Below are positions 46,957-58,537 of a DNA stretch of 64,000 nucleotides, in pieces (within the stretch, counting starts at the first letter, position 1; every line of letters begins with the position of its first letter). Source of the stretch: Dictyophora rubrovolvata (taxonomy: Eukaryota; Basidiomycota; Agaricomycetes; Phallales; Phallaceae); NCBI GenBank assembly GCA_029959195.1, contig CP114121.1:1426001-1490000 (forward strand), in the 5' to 3' direction. The translations under genes were made by a program, and so were the position numbers. The notes beneath the pieces were generated by a model. The model saw nothing but the letters and a program-made list of their open reading frames with translations, was not told where the DNA came from and did no database searches.

Positions 46957-49900
46957 ATGTCGACAGCGACGATGCAGCGACCACTCGACGGCGAAACTTC
47001 TATACTGTTTCGTCAGCCGCTAGCTCCTATACGTTCGATGGACGCCCGGCACTCTATTGACGATCTAAAGCTAGTCTTTTCTTCTTCATATACTTCCCTT
47101 TCCGCGGCAAGATCTTATTCGGACAACGATGATGAGCGACACTCGCTTTATCAACGTCGAAAATACTCAGTTCCGGCACTGTGAGTCAACGGCTTGTTTT
47201 TATCCCTTATATTGCTCATGTATTCTTCCCACTTAGCACGATCTCTCGGCTCCCACATGGTCGTCGTCGATCTCGCAATTCACCAGTAATTTCTGCATCT
47301 CACACACTGAACCGTTCATACCATGGGTCTCAACGAAGAACATCGCTTCCTGCTCTCCATTTTCATGAGACAAAGGTAGCCACTCTGCATTTGGAGACCC
47401 CTTTACCTAATGGAGACGCTATCCCCGATGACATATATCGTCAACTAAGAACCTATACATTCGGCTCCCCAGATTCTCAAAGAGTAACACAGGAGGACCA
47501 GTATATAAACGAAGACGATGATGAGAAGATACAAGACAGTCGTGCCAAACGGCGTAATACCAGTAACGGTTTATCCAAGGATTCTTTATTAACCACCCCG
47601 TCTATCAGACCTCAATCTTCATTATCGTCGTTTTCCTCTGATGGTATTGTCGTGGGTGAACTCCAAACGGATAACCAGAGCGAACCTGATTGGAATACTG
47701 TCATGAACGATATCGCATCCAGCCGAACACCCACCCGTCCGTCATCGAGCTTAGACGGCGCCAGTGTTCGCAGTGAACCTCGATGTCCCTCTCTTGTCTC
47801 TCAGCCTGTTCTAAGGCGTCACTCGCGTTCTGCTAACGAACTAAAATCGGATATTGATCAGGTGGACATCGCGAGAACTCCCACACAAGCCTCATTTCGT
47901 TCGACACCCCAACAGCCTATGTTTGACTGGTCTAAAACTAATGCGTCATCTAGCGCTACAGCTTCTGATCAGGCGTATAGCGGTTTTGATTTGCCTTTTA
48001 TATTCAATAGTCAAGGCCGAAATCCTTCAGCAATGCCAAAGTCCTCGAACCATGTCAAAGGCAATGTCACAGAAAGCACTAGCTTCCAACCTCTTTCCTT
48101 TGACAGCCCCTCTATGATCTCTTTAACCGGCGTTGTACGATCTACTCCGTTAAAAGGGCAAACTCCGAGTGGTAATATTTTCAGTCGGTTGAAGGCAAAA
48201 GTTAAACACACCTTGCCTCCGCATGAAGATACGTTCATGAAACACATCATGGATCCCGAATGGACATTCCGTCGCATGTCCCAACCCGAATATCACTCTA
48301 GGATCAGGGACCACGAAGGTGGTCATAAACTAATGGAAAGTCCCGAAGGTTGGTCGTGCCAGCCTATAGGGGAGTTCATTGTTTATAAAATGTGGATGCC
48401 TAATCACTCTATACCAGCTCCTCCTCGTATGTTACATTACCTCCTAGATTCACCTTGTTTCTAATTATTTAATCAGCCAATGTTAAATCACCTCATTGCA
48501 ACCAGTTACGAATTTATCGACTTATGGATTCCCCTTCTACAGGTTCCACACCTCTAGTTATTGTTCACCGTCATTCTCAGGTTCAAGGATTCAGTTTATA
48601 CCGTTACGCAAGCCAAGCGACCACAGATGCAATTCTCTTAGCACCGAAAAATGTTTTGAGACAATATACACGGACAAGGAGCACACGCTCTTTAAGAACA
48701 CATGGATTAATCGAGGACGTGAAACCCCCACTTGTCCCTCGCCAGTCACCCGCAACGGATCGCCATAATACCGAAGGAACGAACGGTCCTTCGGCTGTTA
48801 TTGGTGGTTTGGATCGACCCTCTGCCTTCTCAACGAATCGCCCAACTTTATTCAGTCATTCGGACCAACAAATGCTATTCTCACCGGAACCTTCAAGACC
48901 ACACACGGCTTCTTCTATGGGGACAGACCACTCCTTATCAGTGATTACAGATTCCTCAAAGACTTTAGAATATCCGCGAGTAATCTCCAGTTCAGATTAT
49001 ATATTATCTTCTGAACCTTCATCGCCTCGTTCTCCAAGGTTTAGTACAAGTCATGCAGAAGCATTTGCGATGATAACCGACTATATTCCGACTACCACAT
49101 CGACGCATCCGCATGTCCTACATGGTCAGAAGAGTCCTTTTGGATGGCTGAAAGCATTTTCCAGCAAACCATCCTTAAATAAGGATTCAAAAGAACCTTC
49201 GTCTCCTGCTACCGATGAAGAAGAGGAGCTTAAGAAAGTGGTTGGACCGTGGGTAAAAATCGCTCCTCGAGCCGATCGCGTGGAAGCTGAACGACAAGTT
49301 AAACAAGTATCGGAGTCTTTTGAATGTGTGGGTCTGATTCCCCCGCATGAAAAGAAAAAGAAGCGGCGAATCAACAATAATACAACTGTCGAAGAATGTG
49401 CAGCTTTGGAGAAGATCTCATCCGATAGTATGTGCATGTTGCTGCCGCTTTGGTCAGAGCAAGTAGAAACGCCACTTTCATCACATGCATCACTTTCGGG
49501 AAAGTCTACCAGGAGCGAGCATTCTTCAATAAGCAAGCCATCTATTCGACTAGAAGACCGAAAATACTTGTTAGTGAGCTACGTTCCACTCGAGGAAGAG
49601 GTCAGCAACAAGCGACGAAGATCTCCAGGCGGGAGTACCTCACCGCACCCAAACTATACGCAGGCATTTCATGCCACCGGTGAAATATTGACTTACGGAG
49701 ACTTACGTTCGTCCGGACTCCGTCTTCCCCAGAAAGGATTTTATGTAAATGGCACTAGTGCAATGCCTGTATCCCAAGAACAGAAGCCTCACGTTCTTGC
49801 CGTCTGTCCAAATAGACAGGATGGCGTTTTGATTGATCATGAAGCTTTGGAAGCATTTGGATTTGTCGAGACATTGCCCGAGGGTGCCAGACTGAGCGAT

Positions 49901-49966
49901 ATGGGCAAAGCTGTCGCAGAGATGATATGGTGTGGGTGCATTACATTGGTAACGTTTATGTCATAA
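46957..49966 (+). CDS. Large Ser/Pro-rich basidiomycete protein of unknown function
   Basis: Three exons, 46957-47180, 47237-48426 and 48477-49966, give 967 residues with consistent phases. Much of it is disordered, with phosphosite-like Ser-Pro motifs (SPRSPRF, TPTRPSSSLDG, RHSRSANELK). Ordered-looking segments are TFMKHIMDPEWTFRRMSQPE with WSCQPIGEFIVYKMWMP near residue 450, and a C-terminal region (GPWVKIAPRADRVEAERQ, then CMLLPLW, KYLLVSYVPLEEE, and HVLAVCPNRQDGVLIDHEAL). I do not know this family. A GT donor at 49949 means a further exon is possible after 49948, but the frame as read ends naturally at 49964-49966. Confidence 0.8.
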
Positions 49967-50314
49967 CGCGGATTCAACGGATGGTTGAGAGGGCATTATA
50001 TATTAACTTTGTTCATTTACTGACATTATTTTCTTAATTTTTATATTGGGGACAGTAGACATTGTTCCTTTATCACTATTCACGCCCGGTGTTTTCATTA
50101 CGCGACTGTATTCACATAACCAGCTCCAACTGATTAGAATATATATCAAAGGATATTATGACAGCTTTGCGCGGGGATTTGAGTCCCTCGCTCGCCCATG
50201 CAATAAGTGTTGTACGTTTTACATAATGGGTAGCTGCGCAGCGCCACAAGCCATTCTTAACCGTGACAACACAGTACTAGTTACCACACAACCCCAACTT
50301 AGCATATCTCCATT
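49967..50314. other. Spacer between the large orphan and Rvs161 genes
   Basis: About 350 bp with no supported gene. It includes a 3' flank and the Rvs161 promoter. A 90-codon open frame crosses it but ends at the Rvs161 start and has no resemblance to anything known. Confidence 0.45.
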
Positions 50315-51576
50315 ATGAGCTGGTCAGGGTGAGTATCTAATTACCCTATATCAGAAATTTAGATTTATTTTTCGTAGATTAAAGAAATCAATAAATAGAG
50401 GGACCACCACGGTGATTGCCCGTTTTCCACAAAGAGATTCACTTTGGATGTTGATCAATGTTTAGTTGATGCAAAAAACGGGTCAGGTCGAACGTACAAT
50501 AGACAGGGAGTTTGCTGATGAAGAATCTAAATTCAAAGCGTAAGCCTTCTTGCCCATACCAATCAGTCAATTCGGCTAAGTTAGCACACCCTGTAGCTTC
50601 GAGAAAGAGACTAATAATCTACAGAAAGACAGCAAATCTTATATTGATGCATTGCGGGGTTAGAAACTTAAATTTCCCAAGTTATATTTCGACTAAGTCA
50701 GCACCCCCTTCAGCGATGACCGCTGCGCAAAGTCGTATAGCTGGACATGTCGACGTTTTCTACGGGTCGGCTGACCGAACCTCAGAAGGGGCAATGGCCG
50801 CAAATGCGTATAAGCGTTCAGTTGATGATTTAGAAGGGATAGTCACACGTGAACTGGCAGGTTTATAGTCATGTGTCTTGAAGCCCAATTCATTATTCCT
50901 GCAGGAAGTTCCCTATCGGACGACCATTCAAGAACCTATAGGGAAAATGTGTGCCTATTTTCCAATTGTCAATGATACTATTTCCAAAAGACATAAGAAG
51001 GTATTTTACTCACCTGTGTTGCTGTCAACTGCTAAGTACATCATCCAGCTGCTCGATTATGACTCTGCTCGAAGTAAGTTACGAAAGGTTACAGATAAAC
51101 CCAGCGAAGACCCGACGAAACTACCTAAAGTAAGTAGTTATCTACTAATTTTGTCCAATCTAGCAACACGTTGCTACAGACCCAGCAAGAACACGACGAA
51201 GCCAAAGACATTTTTGAAACAATAAATGAACAAATGCTTACTGAATTGCCCCAGCTCCTCGATCTTCGTATTCCCTACTTTGATCCCAGTTTCGAAGCCA
51301 TGATTCGAATGCAAATCAAATTTGCTGAAGAAGGGTATGAAAAGCTTGGTGGTGTACAGCGGTAAGAGAGATAAATGAATGCTATCATTTCGTTTGAGCT
51401 TTAACTGGGTTGTTTTTAAAGATATTTCCCAGACAACGTCAGAGATTATTACGCCTCTGGACAGTTAGATGCTCAAGTTTGTGTCAGTTTCAATGATCGT
51501 ACTGACACTGACCTTTATATCATAGGTTGAACAAGCTTTGCAGGAAATGAAAGAACTATCTATTTGCGGTGCTTGA
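50315..51576 (+). CDS. RVS161: Rvs161/Hob3-type BAR domain protein
   Basis: Ten exons: 50315-50328, 50378-50411, 50466-50539, 50597-50658, 50714-50856, 50905-51000, 51049-51129, 51180-51361, 51422-51476, 51526-51576, giving 263 residues, matching Rvs161 (about 265) and lacking the SH3 domain of Rvs167. N-terminus MSWSGLKKSINR, then MQKTGQVERTIDREFADEE, YKRSVDDLEG, PIGKMCAYFPIVN, LLDYDSARSKLRK, and ending KELSICGA. The BAR dimer binds and bends membranes at actin patches during endocytosis. Exon 5 appears to end at a GC donor (50857), the only way I found to keep frame into the EVPYRTTIQEP segment. High confidence in family. Confidence 0.92.
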
Positions 51577-51768
51577 TTAACATGAACGAATTCGTTTTAT
51601 TTGTCGATGTAATTAGTGCTGATGCTGTGTACGAAATTGAAGTCCTTCCTATTGACAAGGAAGATACAACTGAGGTCGGACTTCCAAGTGAATACTGCTT
51701 GTTACCGAACCGATAAATCACTACATAAGTCTTGTCATTATTCAACTGATCGCGTCACACATTGCTAG

Positions 51769-53305
51769 ATGGAATGCTACCAATTCGAACTACCAACGAC
51801 TGGGGCTATTTCGTTTACTGAAAACTGCATCGACGAGTCACAGAAATACACCGCTTTCCTGTCTACGGCTACCTCTGCCAGAGCCAGCCTTCGTGGCATT
51901 CTCAAGGAGAGCAAACGGGTTGACGGAGAGAAGGATTATCTTAAGATAGTAAAGGTGACCTCCTTAAAACATCTCCCGCATGTAATATGCATGTTCTAAG
52001 GACTTATTAGGTTGTTGAGGATTATTTACCACATCTGTACGGCATAATGAAAATAGTTGAGTCCGGAAAGATATCTTTCTCGCGGGAACCTAGTCAGTGG
52101 GCGTTACTCGATGAAAATGACGAGTCGAGATTTACTTCCTACCATAGCTTTCAGCTGGAGGACGACGCTAGGATCCAATGTTTTCCAGCATTCCCCCCGG
52201 ACGTCCGTTGTGGGACTCGCTGCCGAATTGGCCTTCACCTTACTCACATACGCCTTTGCGTTATCTAATCTTGCTCGTTCAATAGTCATTATTCTAGGTG
52301 ACTATGAACACAACCGACATTCGTCAGAATCAGACCGCAAACTGAAGGATGATAGGCTACAATCAGCTCTGACACTTCTCTGCCGAGCGAGTGGAGTATT
52401 CTTTCACACTGCGCAAGTTGTTTTACCCAAGACAGAGGCTTTGAATCCAGAATCATCCAAAAAAATTCCAGACATGAATAAAGATGTTGTCGCAGCATTA
52501 TCATCGTAAAGTCCAACTCTTAATCCCCAAAGGGTTTTTGCCCACTCACTATCCACTTGTCTTGTAGATTAGTTCTTGCGGATGCTCAGCGTTTGGCGAT
52601 AAGGAAATCAATGACAAAAGCCACCTCTGAAATGACACTTTCTCCAGGACCTCCGTTGCCAAAATCACATCCGTTTCCTGCTTTGATTGCTAAATTATAC
52701 ATTCATTGCGCTTCGAGCTTTTCATCGGCTCAAAGTTTGGCCAAGAACTTCAGTGATGGCGATATTTCTTCGGATTTACGAAAATATTTAGCTAATGAGA
52801 ACTCGTTTACATTGGCATTGGCTTATAAATGGCTCGGAGTCGACGCTGGGGAATCAGGATCCCGCACTGGCATAGCTGTTGGTTTTCTTAGTCTTGCACG
52901 AACAGAGCTAGAGGGCTTGCGGAATATCAAGAAAGCATTGTTAGGAAAGGGTAGTGATATCAGCAAGGAAAATAAGTCTTGGATTTTGGTTGAGTTAAAC
53001 TCGGTAAACGTATTTTTGAACAGTTACAGGAAATTAAATGATACTGTACGTGACCTTACCTTCCTATGTTGACATATTAATGGAACCCACGGAATTAGGT
53101 ATATTTCCAACCCATACCGTCCAAGAGCGAAATACAGTCGCTCATACCTACAGGCAAACTACTAATATCCATGAAGGAATATGAGCCTCCTGAACCAAGC
53201 TTTCAGCCGGAGATGACAGATGACTTATCGGATGAGATCAAAAACTGGGACAATACAAATGAGAGACCTCAGAATTCGTACGCATTAGCGGGTTCCTATT
53301 TTTGA
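51769..53305 (+). CDS. palC: PalC, BRO1-domain protein of the ambient-pH [17 protein letters not shown]
   Basis: Five exons: 51769-51954, 52011-52092, 52148-52505, 52568-53045, 53099-53305, giving 436 residues. The start MECYQFELPTTGAISF, then DYLPHLYGIMK, FSWRTTLGSNVFQHSPRTS, FALSNLARSIV, LTLLCRASGVFFHTAQVVL, LADAQRLAIRK, PGPPLPKSHPFPALIAKLYI, RKYLANENSFTLALAYKWLG and YFQPIPSKSE match the order of PalC/YGR122W-type BRO1 domains. PalC links the Rim/Pal sensing complex to ESCRT-III (Vps32) at the plasma membrane for activation of PacC. Intron 2 (52093-52147) shifts frame and must be removed to reach FSWRTTL. It lies directly downstream of Rvs161 in the same orientation. Confidence 0.88.
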
Positions 53306-53406
53306 GCCTGGAGATACGTACACCTCCACTATATATCTATCTAAATATTTCGTAGCCTTTGACAATCGGATATCGTGTATTTCCCATGTGACCGGGTTAA
53401 TGGATT

Positions 53407-54420
53407 TCAGAGTTGATAGCTGTCAGAATACGGTGGCAAACCCCAATGCTCTGGTTCGAAATCTTTTAGCGAGGATAAGATTTCTCCTGGACGCAGAGCT
53501 TTTCCTTCTTCTAATTTGACTACTTTGAGATCGGGCACCCAAATTGCTGCGAAATGGTCAGACAACCAAGCCTTTTCGAGAAAATGAGTATATCCTGACC
53601 TTGCATATTCGCTCCAACAGCGGCACGAATTCCAGGTATCTAAAGTACGGTTAGGTGTCGGGGTCACGACTTCACCGAACTACAGCCTTACAGCATCTTC
53701 AAAAACAAGCCCCTTCTTTCTTTCTTCTAACTGTTCTGAAGTACAGAACTCTTGATCAAATTCTCCAACATTGCGACCAAGAGATAGGGCTGCTTTGAGG
53801 AAGATATCTGGAAAAGGTTTTCCGCGTTCCACGTCTTCCCCGCAAATTATGTGTTCTCCAAATGGTTCGATGAGCTCTGGAAGATGAGAAGTTTTCAATT
53901 TTAAAACTCTTCTATCGCTTCCCGTCGCAACGGCTATAGGAATTGAATGTTTACGAAGGTGTGTTATAAGGTTGACAGATCCAGGCATCGGTAATGCAGT
54001 CGGCCATAAAAGGTCTTGCTTTCGCTCCCTTTCCTCAAGATAATCATCGACCGTCAAATCGATGTCCGGGAAAAAGGACAGAAGATATTCAGATGCTCTC
54101 CTAGCAGCTATTTTGGCGAACTGATTAAGAAGATTCAAAGCTACATGCAGAAGCGATTTACGGACACATTCCCATCAGCCCAGCTTTAATGTCCATAGTC
54201 ATTTCCTTCCCATAGCGGCCTAAAATTTCATTCGTAACAATGGTATACGTACTGCTCGCTTTCGTCAAGTATATCAAATAGCCGGAGATTTCTTGAGGAG
54301 ATACCTTTCAGTGTCTCTATGTGATGATTGTGTTGTTTGGAATATGCTTATATATAAACTAAACACCCACACAAGGAGTCCATCCAGGTCAAATATCACA
54401 TACTCCACCTTCGGATGCAT
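53407..54420 (-). CDS. HAD-superfamily sugar-phosphate/pseudouridine-monophosphatase-like phosphatase
   Basis: Six exons: 54420-54371, 54316-54305 (12 nt), 54251-54166, 54107-53692, 53639-53600, 53546-53407, giving 247 residues. HAD motif I VIFDLDGLLVDTE supplies the nucleophile and acid Asp; motif II is IAVATGS; a motif III Lys lies in EDVERGKPFPDIF; motif IV is LVFEDA. The cap region has LGRYGKEMTMDIKAGLMG. This pattern fits the GS1/HDHD1 (pseudouridine 5'-phosphatase) and Gpp-like group; the substrate cannot be told apart. The intron 3 donor (GTCCGT at 54165) is weak, so residues around position 50 are less sure. Convergent with palC (101 bp) and divergent from the glutaredoxin gene (72 bp). 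Confidence 0.87.
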
Positions 54421-54492
54421 GTTGACACTGAAGTACTAAAGAGTATTAATCGATGGTAGGCGGTGCTGAGCGCCTCTCTCGAAATTGATTGA
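54421..54492. promoter_or_regulatory. 72-bp divergent promoter between HAD phosphatase and glutaredoxin genes
   Basis: Only 72 bp separate the two start codons. No motif is recognised. The two genes likely share promoter sequence, and leaders may be very short or overlap. Confidence 0.65.
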
Positions 54493-55256
54493 ATGTTACA
54501 GTCAAACAGTCCTCCGCATAGCTTGAAAGGGACTCATTTGTTCCGAAGGAAAAGGTTGTATGTTGTCACTGCCCTCATATTTGTCCTCTTCTGGATTTTT
54601 ACCCCGTGGACGACGCTTTCGTACAGTTTGTCTACAGAAGCTTCCTTAGAATCTGTCGAAGAATTGAATGGATTACTATACATGGTCTCGCACACAAGCA
54701 GGATACTACCTGATGGTTTGAACCCGAATGACCTATTGAAGCCGTCTTTGTGGTCGACACCTAGGAGTCACTGGTCTACTGCATTACAAAAAAAAGAAGT
54801 TATGGAGGCATTGAACGAAACACCGGTTGTTGTGTTCAGTAAGACACATTGCCCGTTAGTTCATCTAATCTTACTTTTTGGGTTGTGAATTCTGTGCTTA
54901 CTATGACGATGGGGGTAAATGAATGATTAGATATTCTCGTGCAGCTAAAGAATTGCTGAATACTTACGATTTGAAACCACCTCCTAAAATTGTCGAAGTT
55001 GATATGAGAGGTAAGATCTTAAGACTATTTGACCTTAATGAAGTCATTCAATTTTCATAAACCAGCTGATGGTGATATCTTAAAACGACTTCTACTTCGC
55101 CTCACCGCTCACGGGACATTTCCAAACGTTGTAGTCAAAGGGAAGTCTTTAGGTGGTTCCGACAATATTAGACACCTCCATGAAACGGGAGAATTGAAGG
55201 ATATTTTTTTGAAAGCCAATGTGGAAGTCGGGGGTGGTATTGCTTTTGAAGTGTAA
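54493..55256 (+). CDS. Membrane-anchored monothiol glutaredoxin (Grx6/Grx7-like)
   Basis: Exons 54493-54854, 54931-55010 and 55066-55256 give 210 residues. A basic N-terminus (FRRKR) followed by one hydrophobic segment (LYVVTALIFVLFWIF, about residues 22-36) indicates a type II signal anchor, as in the early-secretory-pathway glutaredoxins Grx6 and Grx7. The glutaredoxin domain has VVVFSKTHCPYSRAAKELL with the monothiol CPYS site (Cys120 to Ser123), then FPNVVVKGKSLGGSDNI (TVP-like cis-Pro and GG motif) and LHETGELKDIF. It would act on glutathione-mixed disulphides in the ER or Golgi lumen. The CPYS codons span intron 1. High confidence. Confidence 0.92.
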
Positions 55257-55373
55257 TGAGCTGTTCAATTATTTAGTTATTGTAATCTAAACTCGGTGAT
55301 ACCTTTGTCAAGATGGCGAGCCTGTGACTAGAACGCGTTGTCACTTCTGAATTTGAGACTTCGTCTCTTCACC

Positions 55374-57018
55374 ATGCTGCCCGACGATGAAGAACGGGAA
55401 CTTCCTGCTATTCAACGTGGATTGGTCGATATTTGTTTCGAAGAAGCCCAGTACGAGTTTGGTATTGACGTTCTGACTAGCTTGTGCAGTTCTCGTTATA
55501 AGCCACCTCCGTACGTATTGCTCACATTCCCCAACTTGAGGTACTATGTATAAGCGTCATCTAGGCTTCACATTCGACAGCTCGTTTATATATCACTATA
55601 TCCCCCTCCCCCGCTTTTGCAAACCTCGAACTCTAATATGAACACCAATGACCTTCCTGACACCATATCCTCTCCTCACAGAATCCGGCCACCCAAGGAT
55701 GATGTTTGGCCGAAACCATCTGCTCGAGAGAAGGCCCTGGCTCTGCTTCGATCATATGTCAATATAAATTCACCAAGTTCGCTAATGCGAGCATTCCCAT
55801 TCTATCGTTATGTTAATGAAGATGGAATACACGACGTCGATCCTTTCAGCAATGAGAGTCCAAACGAGAAGTTTCACGAAGATAACACTCCCATTCGACA
55901 TGAAGTACACAAATTTCAATCTTTGAAAGACTGTTGGGAGTGCTTGAAAGATGGTTTTGTCAGAAGAAAGCAACAGGATCAGGTTTCACGCTCGAGAAAG
56001 CAACCTACTCCGACAGACATTGATGTTAAAGATGAACCAACACTCGTTGGACCACATGCGTGGTCAATCCTTGAATGGTTCATATTGATCTTTGAAAAAG
56101 ATCAGGAATTACAGAGACACAGTAGCTCAGGTATGTGTTTGCTTTTGTTCTCCTTTAAACTGACATCAATGAGTTTTCAATTTACTAGTGGCGATATCAC
56201 CTCTGTTATTGGTGCAGATCCCCCCTCCAAAGATTAAACAAGGCCCCCGGATGGGATTGGACATTCCCGTCGAGATATTTAGGGAATGCTTTGTTCCGTC
56301 GTCGAACTCGGTGGATACCTGGAATTCACACGTGACCTACAGTTATCTCACCCCAGAAAAACGGTCTGAGCTCGGAATGCGTCTTTTTTCTCTGGTAAGC
56401 AATGTTGAAATGTGACAAAGTATATTACCCTTTTCATGCTGCTATTTCTAGTTATTCAATTTAACACTCACAAATCCTCCGCTCTTACCTTCTTCTCAAT
56501 TAACGAAACGTCTTGCTATAGTATTGAGGGATTTTGAATTCGACTCCCTCAACTCCTTTTTCACAAGTTTGCGGTCGAATCAAGCCGTTTTCAAGTTAAA
56601 TGTCTTGGAAAACCTTATGACAAAAAACGAAGAAAGGACAAAGGCTCCCGTTGCAAGGGCTCGAGCAAAACCGCGAGCAAAAAATGTCGATCAAGTGCAA
56701 TTAGAAACTCTCCCAAAAGAACCAGAGCCGATTAGAGAAGCTTATATCGTACCGTCCCTTGAGCGAGTCACTTCTTTGCTTTTTTATCTTCCCATTCATG
56801 ATCAAGATGCTACTAAAATCGGTCTTATGAAATATCATCTTGTTGCGGCACTATTTGAGGCGCGAAATAATATCAATATGACGAGCTTTGATGAAGCTGT
56901 CAAGGCCGGGTATTTAGATAAAACTATTGAGGAAGGCTTCGGCAAGTCGCAGTCGATAGAGAAGTATAAACAAATCACATTAAACGTTGTGCAAGCCTGG
57001 AAAAGACAGCTACAATAA
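55374..57018 (+). CDS. Conserved fungal protein of unknown function
   Basis: Four exons: 55374-55514, 55581-56130, 56189-56394, 56452-57018, giving 487 residues with all phases consistent. The N-terminus MLPDDEERELPAIQRGLVDI looks helical. The centre has AREKALALLRSYVNI, MRAFPFYRYV and HAWSILEWFILIFEKDQE, followed by SPLLLVQIPPPK. The C-terminal half has LTKRLAIVLRDFEFDSLNSF, a basic Ala/Arg run (VARARAKPRAKN) and FYLPIHDQDATKIGLMKYHL. The pattern of regular hydrophobic helices suggests an alpha-solenoid or similar fold. No named domain is recognised. Positioned immediately upstream of RACK1 in the same orientation. Confidence 0.75.
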
Positions 57019-57256
57019 ACTACATTTTAATTATTGAACCTACCGATTTGATTGATCATCCCGTAAGTCCTGAATTCTACTAAGTGGAACCACTGGATTG
57101 TGTCGGCTACGGTTTAGCGAAATGACTCATCCGCGGACCACGCCAAATGCTGGGGCTGCTGTACATGAGGCGTGCGAGTTCTCACGAATTTCACATCTAC
57201 TTCCTTTCAGCTTTTAGCTTGTCGAGTATTTCGCTCGTCGTGTCCCACAAACTATC

Positions 57257-58537
57257 ATGTCAGAGTCTTTGCGCTATTTAGGTTCTCTTCAAGGACACAA
57301 AGGATGGATTACTGCTATAGCCACTTCTTCTGAAAACCCAGACATGATTTTAACTGCCTCAAGAGGTAGATTTTCACCCAGCTTTTGCTTGACTAGTTTG
57401 TATATTGACAATATCTCTTCAGATAAAACCATCATTGTATGGCAATTGACTCGCTCGGAAGATCAATACGGTTACCCCAAACGTATCCTGCACGGCCACA
57501 ACCACTTTGTATCTGACATTGTCATTTCTTCTGATGGCCAATTCGCTTTATCATCGTCATGGGACCATACCCTCCGACTTTGGGATTTAAACACTGGCCA
57601 AACCACGCGTCGCTTTGTGGGACATACCTCGGACGTTCTTAGTGTTAGTTTTAGTGCTGATAACCGGCAAATTGTCAGCGGTAGTCGTGACCGCACCATC
57701 AAACTCTGGAATACACTGGGTGAATGCAAGTTTGACATCAAGGAAGATGGTCACAGCGAATGGTTTGTCAGACAGTTTGTTGAGTTGTGTTTTTCGTTAC
57801 CAAACGTCATCTAGGGTTTCGTGTGTTCGCTTTAGTCCGAACGCGTCTAACCCCGTGATTGTTTCCTGTGGTTGGGACAAAGTTGTCAAGGTAAGATTGA
57901 CGGATCGATCTTTGCATTTCCACGTTTATCGCATGATGTTACTTTTATCTATTTGCTACTTCAGAGGGTTAACCCCGATGAGACCAAACTTTTTCACCAA
58001 GATCTCTGACTTTTTCTGATTTTCGTTTCGTATGTCAAGTATCGTGTGTCTGATTTTTTTGTATCAGGTTTGGGAATTATCCAAATGCAAACTCCGCACC
58101 AATCACTATGGTCATACCGGTTACATTAACACGGTTTCCGTCTCCCCCGATGGCTCATTAGCGGCGTCTGGAGGCAAAGATGGCATCACCATGTTGTGGG
58201 ACTTGAACGATAACAAGCATCTATATTCTTTGGAAGCAGGAGATATTGTGAATGCTTTGGTTTTTAGTCCTAACAGGTACTGGCTATGTGCTGCTACTGC
58301 AAGCTGCATCAAAATTTTTGACTTGGAAAGCAAGTGCGTACCTGTTACCTTTATATACCCTTTGTTGCATGCTTATGCTCCCTCAGGTTGATTGTCGATG
58401 AACTCCAAGCCGAGGACGGGGAGGGAAAGGAAGGTCGTGGCCCAGAATGTGTTTCCTTATCCTGGTCCGCCGATGGCCAAACACTATTTGCTGGATTTAC
58501 AGACAACCTTGTTCGTGTCTGGGCTGTAATAGCATAG
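57257..58537 (+). CDS. CPC2: RACK1 / Asc1 / Cpc2, seven-bladed WD40 ribosomal scaffold
   Basis: Five exons: 57257-57365, 57423-57762, 57815-57890, 58068-58333, 58387-58537, giving 313 residues, the standard RACK1 length. WD repeats are clear: [142 protein letters not shown] and [11 protein letters not shown]. It sits on the 40S head and links translation to kinase [10 protein letters not shown]. Intron 3 (57891-58067) is 177 nt, over three times the local norm, and carries a U24-like box C/D snoRNA, as in yeast ASC1. Very high confidence. Confidence 0.97.
57930..58013 (+). ncRNA. U24-like (snR24) box C/D snoRNA in RACK1 intron 3
   Basis: Within the long RACK1 intron: a C box ATGATGT (57933-57939), first guide TATTTGCTACT (57950-57960) followed by a degenerate D' (TTCAGA), a C'-like CGATGAG (57976-57982), second guide CACCAAGATCT (57995-58005) and a D box CTGA (58006-58009). 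Both guides are exact complements of neighbouring stretches of the universal large-subunit rRNA sequence, AGATCTTGGTG and AGTAGCAAATA, the region served by U24 in yeast and human. In S. cerevisiae snR24 also lies in the intron of the RACK1 orthologue ASC1. The terminal stem is weak, and the ends given here are approximate. Confidence 0.85.
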
